Of a stretch of DNA of 35,629 nt, positions 11,736 to 22,552 are shown piece by piece; position 1 is the stretch's first letter; each line of letters begins with the position of its first letter. The DNA is from Ichthyophthirius multifiliis (Eukaryota; Ciliophora; Oligohymenophorea; Hymenostomatida). The notes under the pieces are model-generated. The model saw only the letters and a program-made list of their open reading frames with translations, made no database searches and was not told where the DNA came from. The position numbers were made by a program, and so were the translations under genes. The stretch is from positions 1 through 35,629 of the forward strand of contig NW_004086685.1 of NCBI RefSeq assembly GCF_000220395.1, read 5' to 3'.

Positions 11736-13948
11736 ATGGAATTATGTAATCACTTTACAAAAGTAAAAAAATATATTTTTTTTTATAAAATAAAATTAAA
11801 TTTTTATATGAAAAAAGGTAAAAATTGATTTAACAAAATAATTAATTCAATAAAAAAGAAGATTTAATTTATGTGATTATTATTTAAATCATTAAAAAAC
11901 TTAAGATACCTAATCGGATATATACATTTGCTTAGATTGTGCTTTCTAAAGCTGTTCACTCTTTTCTTCATAAGAATGTTCTTTGAAACATTTTTAAGAA
12001 TAAAAACATAAAATAGCAATAAATATAAATAATATGATGATATATTGCTTTTAATGTAATTCTGATTTATAAGAATAGATTGATGAAGCTTAAAATACCT
12101 AAAATTAAAAATTAAAATAAAATATTTAAAAACTATAATCATTTATTTAAAAACAAAATAAATATTTTTTGACATTCATAATTAATTATAATAATAAAAT
12201 ATTGAATAAAAAAATTAATAAAAATAAACATAAAAAATATTATATCTTTTTCTATTTTTGGTTTAAAAAATTTAGGAAACACATGTTTTTTTAATTCTGT
12301 TATTTAAGTATAAAAAATAATAAATAAATATTTATATAAATATTAAATAAATAAATATTTATATAAATATTTTTATATTTATATATATTTATATATTTTT
12401 TTATTTAATAAAAAATACAGTGTTTGAATGGAACTGAATTATTAATTTTAGAATATTTAAATACTAACAAAATCGATTATTAAAAAGAAATTTAAATATA
12501 AGAAATTTCTAATGAATTAAAAGCAGATTAATAAGATGAATGGAATTGTGTGTAAACGAAAAAGGAAAAAATATTAGACTTTATGATTATAATAAAAATA
12601 ACCCAATTAATTAAATCGAAGATATATATAAAATAAATAAAACTTATCAATAATTCGTATAAGAAACTAGAAATACAAAAAATCAGGTTATTAATCCTTT
12701 TTAAATTTATAATTCTATTGCTTAAATTTTTTAAATATTCAAATCTTTTGAATAATAAGATGCATAGGAATTATTAAGATGCTTATTAGATAGTTTACGT
12801 GAAGGAGAAAAAAATTGAATAAAATAAATAAAAATATACCTAACATAATACTAATATAGAATAAATATTTGGATCTTATTTATCTAATTATAGTATTATT
12901 TTATTATAATTATTTAAAAAAAATAATAAAAATATATACTTATAATAAAACAAAAGTTAAATATTTAAATTGTTAAAATATTAATCGAACATTTGAATTT
13001 ATTTTAGACTTGTCAATATAATTAAATAACGAAAATATTTAATAATAGAAAAATTATATTCCTTTAAATACAATTGATTTTCTTCAGGAATAAAATGAAG
13101 AATAAAAGTAAAAAAATTAACATTAGATTAATTTTTAATAGTCTAGAGAAGTTTCTTATTAAAAAATCGAAGAATAAAACTTACAAAATATTAATATTCC
13201 TAATTTTGATATTAAAAAAGATTAACTATATCAGCCTAACTTAAAAATTAAAAATAAAGTTACATATTAAATAAAAAAAATTTAATGTCTATTAGATGAT
13301 TTTTTTGCTGTTGAAAAATTTGATAAATAAAACAATTAATATAAATGCGAAAAATGCGGATAAAAATGTATTTTCTTTCATAAATATTATTATTTATTTA
13401 GTTTTTTTTCATATTTAAAAAAATATAGCTTAAATTGAAAGATAATATTATTTATATGAACCTCCTAAAATATTAACAATAGTATTAAAAAGATTTTAAT
13501 AAAAAAATGATAAAACATTAATAAAAAATGTTAATTAAGTTGATATATGTGAATAAATAAGTATTAATGAATACAGTTTAATAAAATGTATTAACTTTTA
13601 AAAATATATATATATATATATATATATAATTTACATATTTTGTTTTATTTTTATAGTAAATTAATAGTAAGATAATAATTTAATTAAATAGTATAATTAT
13701 AAATTATATGCTAATATTTGTCATTCTGGATCTATTAATTAAGGACATTATACTGCCTATGTTAAACATTATAAAGAGTATTTTTTATATTATTAAAAAA
13801 ATTTTAAAAAATATATAGTGGTAAATATTAATGGTATTATTATAATGATGAGAAATATGAAGAAAGTGATATATAAAGTGTAAAATAACCTTCAAATAGT
13901 TACATATTATTTTACAAATTAGAAGATGATAACAAAAATAGTAAATGA
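11736..13948 (+). CDS. Ubiquitin-specific protease with N-terminal ZnF-UBP finger
   Basis: Exon 1 opens MELCNHF and, after an intron at 11763-11817, continues into a ZnF-UBP finger: the pairs CLDC and CSL, a spaced His set, then YCFQCNSD (about 11864-12070). The peptidase domain follows: Cys box GLKNLGNTCFFNSVIQ (catalytic Cys 12284-12286), QQDAQELLRCLLDSL near 12755-12795, a zinc-binding CEKCGQK near 13346, ILTIVLKRF near 13465, and the His box GHYTAY (His 13746-13748) ending WYYYND and a TGA at 13946-13948. Introns that keep phase lie at 12308-12420, 12552-12577 (26 nt), 12799-12859, 12893-12956, 13368-13428, about 13580-13661 and 13782-13821. USPs of this layout (such as USP3, USP22/Ubp8 and USP16) remove ubiquitin from proteins, often histones. 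The exact subfamily is not clear. The finger and the Cys box are in frames one base apart, with no GT or AG between 12206 and 12259. Confidence 0.9.
12321..12371. repeat. Two-copy 27-bp direct repeat in an intron
   Basis: The 24-base string starting TAAATAAATATTTATATAAA occurs at 12321-12344 and again at 12348-12371, inside the intron directly after the Cys box of the ubiquitin protease. It is most likely a simple tandem duplication. Confidence 0.75.
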
Positions 13949-14603
13949 TTTATAATTTTAATTAAATTTATATTTATAATTTATTATTTTAATAATAGTT
14001 AAATATTAATTAATTTAAAAATTATATTATTTTTTATTTATATATTAAATATTCAAATTATTATTTACTATTATTTATTTTTAATATTTACTTCTTTTAA
14101 TAGTTTTTTAGATTTTTTTTTTTTTTTCTTATTAATATGAAAGTAATGAATTCTTATTATCAAAATTAAAATTTTTATTAACTTATTTAAATTTATTAAA
14201 ATTTTATATATGTATACATATATACATTCTATATTTTAATATAATAACAGTTTTATAATTAAACATAAATAAATATAAAAAAAAAAATATAAACATATTA
14301 GTAAAAAATACTTTATTAACAGAAAATAAAATAAATATTTTTACTTATTTTTTTTATTTAAGAAAAAAAATAATTAATAAATATTTTTCAAATATAAATA
14401 ATAATATTACTTAATTATATAAATTATTTTTCGAAGTTATATATTTATCATATGTATTTATTTGCTTAAATATATTTGTTATTTAAAAATAAAAAATATT
14501 TAAAGACATTAAAATCATAAGGAATATATATTTACTTAAAAAATTAAAATATTTATAAAAATAAAAATAAAATAAAATAAAATAAAAAAATAAAATTAAA
14601 TAA
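13949..14603. other. Intergenic, nothing recognised
   Basis: AT-rich sequence with homopolymer runs between the protease stop and the EF-hand gene start. I see no open frame with coding-like composition and no structural RNA. Confidence 0.55.
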
Positions 14604-15095
14604 ATGGCGACATTAACAAAAAGTTAATTATTATAATTTGAAAAATATATAACAAATAAAAAAATATAATACATATTTTTTAGATTCGAAAAAGAAGTAA
14701 AGCAGAGATTAAGCTAAAGGTCAACACCTCATTAAAGTGAAGAAGCAATTTTATTAAAATGCTTTAAATATTTTGATTTAAATAACAACGGAACAGTAGA
14801 ATTAGACGAATTCTTGAAAGTAACGGATAAAATTGGATTATAAATATTTTCTAAGCAAGTAAAACAAATTTAAATAAAAGTTAAAATATATATAAATAAA
14901 TATAATTTAATTTAAAAGGAACTTATAGATATATTTAATTAATATGATAAAAATGGTGATAGAACATTAGATTATAAAGAATTCATATAAATTTTATTTG
15001 AAGAAAGAAACTCTAAAACATAAAAGTAATAATAATAAAAAAATTAATAATAATAATAAATGTAATATAAATAAAAATATAAATATTATTATTTA

Positions 15096-15152
<57 letters not shown>

Positions 15153-16118
15153 TTATATATAGAAATAATCAATTCAAATCTGAAAATTAGTCTTATTCTT
15201 TTTCCAAATTTTAATAGAAATTACTATCAAGAGGTGCAACTGGTATTTTAGGTATTGCAAGATAATTTAGAGTATACAATTTTTAAAAAATATTTTAAAT
15301 ATATAAAATTATATAAGATATTCGATGATGATAATTCTAAGACATTGTGCTTCTCTGAATTCAGAAAAGCAGTACGCGATTTCTAAGTTGATATAACAGA
15401 TTAATAAATATAAGAGGTATTCGAATATTTCGATAAAGACGGGAACGGTACAATCAACTATGATGAATTTTTATTAAGTATAAGAGGTCCTATGAATCAA
15501 ATCAGACGTCGTTTAGTCCATTAAGCATTTAATATTTTAGATAAAGACTGTTCCGGAATAGTAGATTTATATGATATAAAGCAAATATATAACGGAAAAA
15601 TGCACCCTGACGTCAAAAGTGGTAAAAGAACAGAAGAATCCGTCCTTTTGGAATTTATTAACACCTTCGAATCATATACTGGATTTAGAGGAATTAAAGA
15701 TGGATAAATTACACTAGAAGAATTCGAAGATTATTACTCATTTATAAGTGCTTCTATTGATAGAGATGATTATTTTACTTTAATGATGAATAATGCCTGG
15801 AGAATGAATGATGGATAAAATAAAAACTGGGATACGAAAGGTTGGTCCAATTAATAATAATAAGGAGGTGGAAATAGCAATTAAAAAAGTAACAATATTT
15901 AAGATGCTTATACTTAGAAATTTAATCGATAATACTAATAACCTAACTCTGCTAAAAAAAAAATGATGATTTTGTCTCTCCACCATCTAATTATAGCTCA
16001 TCGTCTTCTCATAAATTTGGAGCAGGAGAACAAGATATTAAAAGAACAAAAAATGTATATAATAATAATGAACCTTATAGATAGGTTTAAGATAGTAAAT
16101 TTTTTTATTTATTTTTTT

Positions 16119-16165
<47 letters not shown>

Positions 16166-16998
16166 AATATATAAAGAATAATTTATATCCTCAACTACAT
16201 AAAATGCACCTTTTGGAACTAGTAATATTCCTACAGATTATGGAACAAATTTAAGACCAAATACTGCTTAATAATATTAATAAAATAATAATGATAACTG
16301 TAATAATTTAAGACAAGGAGGAGGTATTTAGAAAGGTGGATAATAAGGATAATAATATTTTAATACATTTAGAGCTAAATTACTAGCAAGAGGTACAAGA
16401 GGTATTTAATGTTTAGGAAGATTGTTTAGAAACATAGATGATGATAATAGTAAAAGTTTAAGTTTGAGAGAATTTTAGAAATGCTGTAAAGATTTAAGAA
16501 TGGGATTTAATGAATAAGAAAGTGCAACATTATTTAGATTATTTGATAGAGATGGTTCTGGAGAAATCGATTATAATGAATTCCTTATTTCAGTAGTTGG
16601 AGAAATGAATAAATTTAGAAAAGGATTAGTAATGCAAGCTTTTAATAAGCTGGATAAAAATAAAAACGGAACTATAGAAGTAGACGATATTATTGGTGTT
16701 TATAATGCTAAATAACATCCTGATGTTAGAAATGGAAAAAAATCCGAAGAAGAAATTCTGGGTGAGTTTTTAGATACTTTTGAATAACATCATGCTGTGG
16801 CTGTATTTTTTTACAAATATATATATATATGCTTTAACATTTTTTTTGTTTAAATAAAATTAAAAGTGTGGTGATCAGAGTTTGAGAGATAGATAAGTTT
16901 CAACCGATGAATTTATTGAGTATTATAATAATGTTAGTGCATCGATTGATGACGATAAATATTTTGAAGTTATGATTAGAAATGCATGGAAGATTTGA
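14604..16998 (+). CDS. EF-hand protein with two calcyphosin modules
   Basis: The protein (about 680 residues) starts with an EF-hand pair whose loops read DLNNNGTVELDE and DKNGDRTLDYKE. Two calcyphosin-like modules follow. Module 1 (about 15215-15810) runs from LLSRGATGILGIARQFR through loops DDDNSKTLCFSE and DKDGNGTINYDE, then HPDVKSGKRTEE and a last helix ending NNAWRM. Module 2 (about 16370-16995) repeats the plan: LLARGTRGIQCLGRLFR, DDDNSKSLSLRE, DRDGSGEIDYNE, HPDVRNGKKSEE, ending RNAWKI and TGA 16996-16998. Animal calcyphosin has one such module, so this is a tandem duplication plus an extra pair, about ten EF-hands with at least two loops degenerate. Introns lie at 14859-14918, 15062-15162, 15272-15317, 16095-16176 and 16803-16866. 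The Gln/Gly/Asn-rich linker between modules carries a run of ten A at which the frame must change. The role is Ca2+ binding; the target is unknown. Confidence 0.9.
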
Positions 16999-18756
16999 AA
17001 ATAAATTTTTTATTATTATATTATCTAATCAATTATTTAATATTAAAATATATTATTTTCTTTATTAAATATTATATATAATACATGAATATTTATTTTT
17101 TTCGGAAAAAAATTAATATTTTTAATTTTTTGTTTTGTTTTCTATATAAAAATATAATACTCTTTTTCAAAATAATCATATCAAATTTTTACAAATAAAA
17201 GTTTTATTTTTAAAATTTTTGTAATAATATTTCAAACAAATATAAACTAAAAATATAAAAGACAATTTAATTTATAGAAATATAATTTTTGAGATATTAA
17301 AAAGGCTTTTTTGTTATTATTTATTTATATAACATGAAAAATTAAAAACTAAATAAAAATATTTAAATTGTAAAATTATTAAATATAGTTTATTAAAAAA
17401 ATGTACAAGATAATAAAATTGTGTCAAATTAATAAAAGACCATAAAAAAAGGATGTTAAAATACATAAAAAAAGAAAATAATAATTAAATTTCTGTATTA
17501 ATATTTTCTAAAAAAATTTGATATATTTAATATAAGAGATTATTAAATAGAATTAAAATATTAAAAAAGTAAATAAAGTATAAATGTTTTTATATTTTAA
17601 TATTTATTGGGACATTTTTTAGGTAAATTGATTAATTTATAAGAGAAAGAATTTCGGTATTATTATAAAAAATAAATATTAAAATTTTTGAAAAAGCCAA
17701 AAAAAAAAATTCATTTTTAATTATTAAATGTAAATATAAAATAATTAAATAAAAAAAATTTCTTTTAAAAATTAAAAAAAAATATAATATATTATAATAT
17801 TTTTACACTAAGTGTAATTGCATTTTATAAAATAAAAATTGTTAGCTTTTTATTCAATATATTTTTCATATATGTTTTACAATATTTTAGATATATTATC
17901 CTATTTTATTATAATATTTAATAAGGCTTTAAAAATTGAAAATTATTTTTTTCTATATTTTATTATATATATTAAAAATTTTTACAAAAAATAATATTTA
18001 GAAAAATTAATTATATTAAAAATTATTTTAAAAAATAAATTAATTATAATATCTTGATAATAAAGTTTAAATCTTTTCTTGGTATATTTAAAAATATACT
18101 AAAAATAAAAATTAGAAATCTAATTTTAATATGTAATAAATATATGTGTTTTAATTTTATAATTTAATAAAAATATTATTATAAAATAATTTATTAATTA
18201 TATTAATAAATAAATAAATATATTAAAATTAAAATCATAATATAATAATTAAAATTAGTAAGATAATGATAAAATAGAAAAAATATATAAAAAATTAAAA
18301 TATATATATAAATTTATAAATAATATATATATATTTACATATTTATATATATATGTATTATATTTATTATTAATTTTGCATAATTTTATATTTATACAAT
18401 TTTAATTAACAAATTATTTATATATTTATCTTTATTTTAATTAACATTATAAGCATTTTTTTTATATTAAAAAACATTTATTTAAATTTAATATTTATGT
18501 AATATATTTTTTTTTATTATTAATTCTCTAATTTTATATATTTATGTTTTTGATATATTTTCTTAAGCTTTTTTAAAAATAATTAATTATAATATTAATA
18601 ATTTTTTTTTTTATTATTATTTTATAATTTTTCGTGAATAATTTAGTTTATTATTCCTAACAATTTTTTTGTTTGTTTTTAATATTAATAATTTTTAAAA
18701 TATATTTATCTGATAAAAAGTATTTATTAAAAAATATAAAAAGAATAAAAAAAAAA
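16999..18756. other. Long intergenic region, nothing recognised
   Basis: About 1.76 kb of sequence that is nearly all A and T. TGA-free stretches occur, as expected at this composition, but none shows coding-like codon use. No repeat family, RNA gene or transposon is apparent. Confidence 0.55.
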
Positions 18757-20444
18757 ATGGGAAATTAGTGTGGTTGTGTTGTAGATAAAAATGTTGAAAA
18801 TTAAACTTAAATTGTATAAAAATTTAATATATGTACATTTAAAAAAAAACATATTAACATTAAAATAATAATTAACAAAGGAATCTGAAAAACACATTTC
18901 AGATAAAAAACATATATATATTGTATAAGATTAATCAGAAAAATCGTAAGAATTAACATAATAAGTAACTTAATTTTGAAATTTTATGAAAAGAAATAAA
19001 ATTTAATAAAAAAAGGAAAAAATGAAATAAATAACTTGCAATAAGTAATAAAATGATCAGTCATAGTAATAAACTAGCTAAAATTTTAAATATAAAGAAA
19101 ACTAAGTCCCATTATTAAGCGATAAAAGTAGCTAAAAAAATGATTAAAAATACGAAGCGCATACATACGGAGGAAACTAACAACAATAATAGCAAGATGT
19201 TTCTAATTAAAAATAATTAAATAATCGATCCTCAATAGAAGATGATATAGCCCAAAAATAAAAAGTGGACACAAATTAAGAATTAATGAGTGAAAAAAAA
19301 GTTCAAAATTAAAATTATTTTGATGAAATAGAAAAGATATCTGAATGTATTTTTTTATATTATTTTTAAAAATAAACTAAATAAAAAGATAGTCTTGGTT
19401 AAAACTTCGAAAAAAGAGAAAAAAGACCTGCTTATACATTTAAGAGTTAAGCCGTTTATGACGGAGAATGGAAAGGTAATATGAGAGACGGATACGGTGT
19501 ATAGAAATGGATAGATGGTGCAAAATATGAAGGAGAATGGGTAAATAATAAAGCCTGCGGAAAAGGAAAATTTTATCATGTAGATGGTGATATATTTGAA
19601 GGTTAATGGGAAAATGATAAAGCGAATGGATATGGAATATATTATCATACAAACGGGGCTAAATATCAAGGAGAATGGAAAAACGATTTATAGCATGGAA
19701 ATGGAATAGAAACATGGAATGACGGGTCTATTTTTGAAGGAACTTATGAATTTGGGAAAAACAAGGGAAAGGAATATATAAATGGGCTGATGGGTATTTT
19801 ATATCCATTAAATTAATTATATTTTTATTTAGATCTTATTATGATGGGATATGGAATAATAATAAAATAAGTGGATTTGTATTTTTTTAAAAAGAGAATA
19901 ATAATTTAATATAATTAAAAAAAAAGGGAACTTATTAATGGTAAGATGGAAGATAATATAAAGGAGAATGGCTTGATAATAAAATGCATGGAAAAGGTAT
20001 TTATTCTTGGAAAGATGGAAGAAAATATGAAGGTGATTATTTAAATGATAAAAAAAATGTGAGTCTATTATATGTTTATTTTGATTAATTATTATTTCTA
20101 AAAAATAAAATAAAAAGGGACATGGTGTCTATAAATGGGCTGATGGTAGATTATATGATGGAGAATGGAAAAATGGAAAATAACATGGATAAGGAAAATA
20201 TTATTTAACTGATGGAACTTTTATGCTTGGAATATGGGAAAATGGTAAAAGAATTAAATGGTTAGATGATAATAATTAAGAAGAAATAATAGGTGAATAA
20301 TAAATTTAAATACAGATAAAAAATTTCATAAATAAATAAATGGTTAATATATAAATATTTTATGTAATATAAATATTAAATTAAAATAAATATATATTAG
20401 TCAAAAACTAATATTAATATACTAATTAATATAATATTAGTTGA
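18757..20444 (+). CDS. MORN-repeat protein with N-terminal acylation signal
   Basis: The N terminus MGNQCGCVV fits a dual acylation signal: Gly2 for N-myristoylation and Cys5/Cys7 for palmitoylation. An N/Q/K-rich stretch of about 155 residues follows, then nine to ten MORN repeats from AVYDGEWKGNMRDGYGV near 19450 to KYYLTDG near 20215. MORN repeats are known to bind membranes or scaffold proteins, so a membrane-attached scaffold is plausible; the partner is not known. Introns that keep phase are at 18814-18880, 18965-19015, 19347-19388, 19794-19832, 19879-19926 and 20059-20117. Within repeat 5 the frame must change by one base at 19755-19765 for the MORN pattern to continue. The first in-frame TGA is at 20442-20444, but the last 45 or so codons are low complexity, so the true end could differ. 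Length is about 460 residues. Confidence 0.85.
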
Positions 20445-22552
20445 AATTAAAAAAAAATATTTATTAATTGATTATTAATATAATATAGTAAAGTAAAGTA
20501 TTAATAAATAAATTATAAATTATGAATTAAAGTAAAATATAAAAAAATATATATATATTATTAAATTAGGGTTTAATAAAATTAAAAATTAAAAATAATA
20601 TTTCAAATTAAATAATTATTTAAAAAACCTTAATTAAATGAAAATTAAAGATATTTTTTGTTATAAAACTATTTTAATAATTACTACTTATTTAAATTAT
20701 TAATTTTCAAATTAAAATGATATAATGAAAAAATATTATAAATTATATTATAAAAATAAATATATAATTATATTATATATAAAATATAAATATATAATAT
20801 ATATAATATATATCTTTTATTTATTTTAGATAATATAATATTAACAATATTGATACAATACCAATTATAATAATTATAAATAAATAAATTATTTTAAATT
20901 AATATTAAAATTTATTAAATCATTTTCTATATGCTAAATAATATATATTTTTTTAATTTTAAAAACATGCTTAAATACATTCATAATTTACCATTTACAA
21001 ATATTTAAAAAATATAAAATAAACATTTAAATAATAAATTCTCTATTAAAAAAAATACTCATAAAACAAGTTTAAAAATAAAAATAGCTAATTTTAAATA
21101 TAAAATTTCCAACTACTGTTATAACGTTTACATTTTTTATTAGTAGATTTTTTATAGAATTTATTATGTTACATATTATAGCAATATCTTATATATAGAA
21201 AATTTAACTATAGATTTTTCATATTTTTCTGAAACTTTTTATTTAATATAATCATTAACATAAATAAACATAAATAAGCATTATAAAAATAAAATCTATT
21301 ATTTGAATTTGAATAAAATCCATATACAAAATTAGTTATATAATTTCTATTTTCAGGAAAATATAATATTCATACTGGCAAATTAATATTATCTCTAATT
21401 ACTGGATGTTTACATAGTTTGTACTCTTATGCACAAATTGAAAATATTCATAAAAATAAATTTTCATATGTTGCATTTTCTGATAAATTTTACACAATCA
21501 TTTATTGTTAAAAAGTTACTACTAGAAAAATTAATGTATTTAATTGGAAAATTTATACATATAATTTTTTTTTATTTTATACAACACAAATATATGAATT
21601 AACAAATTTATAATTTTACAAAAAATAATTTATTTTAATAGATTTTTTTAAAAAAATACATAAACAAATATTTAAATTTTTTTATACAAAAAAGAGTAAA
21701 CATTATATTAATATATTAAAAAAAATACTGAAAATTTGATTTATTTTCCATATTTTTAAATATTATTTATCAATCTAAATAAAAAAATATATTGATTTTT
21801 CTTAAAAAATAATTAATTATAAATATAAATCAAGCAAACTGCTTATTTTAGAGCAAAATTTTTTTTATTAAATAATATATTTTTTTTATTTATATTTAAA
21901 TATTATACTAAATTTGATATTCTCTAAAATAAAGCAACATATGAATTTTTAAAAATCTCTATTAAGAATATTATTTTATTTAGTATATAAAAACATTACA
22001 TTGTTTTTATTATTTAATTTTATATTTTAAAAATTTTTTAAAATATGTTTATCAAACATAGTGCATTATTTAAAAAGTTTAAGCGAATATATAAATAAAA
22101 CTAAAATATAAATTATTTTTTTTAAAAAAAAATTGATTTATATTCATTACATTATATTTTTTTTTTTTTAGTTATTAAAAATAAAATATAAAAATTTATA
22201 AATTATTAAAATAAAGATAAAATATTATATTCAATTGAAAAAGGTTATTAATGAAGATAATTTATTTTTTCTATTACTAAACGACTTGTACAAAAAAAAA
22301 AAATTAATTTAAAAAATATTTTTCTTTATAAAATTCATTTTTTATTTGATAATGTTTTTATTTTATGTTATAGTATTAAATCAATAAAAAAATATAATAG
22401 TTTTTTATACTTAAATTATAATAAATAAATTAAAATTTATCAAATTATCTTTAATAAAAAATATTATATTTGAAATAAATAAATATAAGATATATTAAAT
22501 TTTAATATATATTTGCATTTATAAAATAAAATACATAAATAATAAAAAAATA
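20445..22552. other. Long intergenic region with one weak coding-like island
   Basis: About 2.1 kb of AT-rich sequence. Most of it shows nothing. One plus-strand stretch is free of TGA and less monotonous (see the entry at 21231). The minus strand also stays open for a long way around 20800-21180, but its codon use is not convincing. Confidence 0.5.
21231..21790 (+). pseudogene. Possible gene remnant or exon, WD40-like at best
   Basis: A frame of about 186 codons lacks TGA. Its middle part (about 21355-21535) has balanced composition: THTGKLILSLITG is not an exact quote, but HTGKLILSLITG, HSLYSYAQIENI and FSYVAFSDKF are. The pattern GKLILSL followed by SYVAFSDK loosely recalls a WD40 blade. 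The frame has no good start, decays into Phe/Lys/Ile-rich sequence and has no partner exons I could find. TGA is rare by chance at this base composition, so a long open frame alone is weak evidence. It could be a decayed gene, a single exon or chance. Confidence 0.2.

Noticed and set aside
11864-12142. 92-codon minus-strand frame
   Set aside because: The plus strand here encodes the Cys/His pattern of a ZnF-UBP finger in phase with the protease gene.
15963-16166. Plus-strand frame starting MMILSLHH
   Set aside because: It is the wrong frame downstream of the A10 run; the other frame leads in phase across the next intron into calcyphosin module 2.
19355-19669. Overlapping minus-strand open frames
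   Set aside because: They are antisense shadows of the MORN repeats; the repeat periodicity explains their length.
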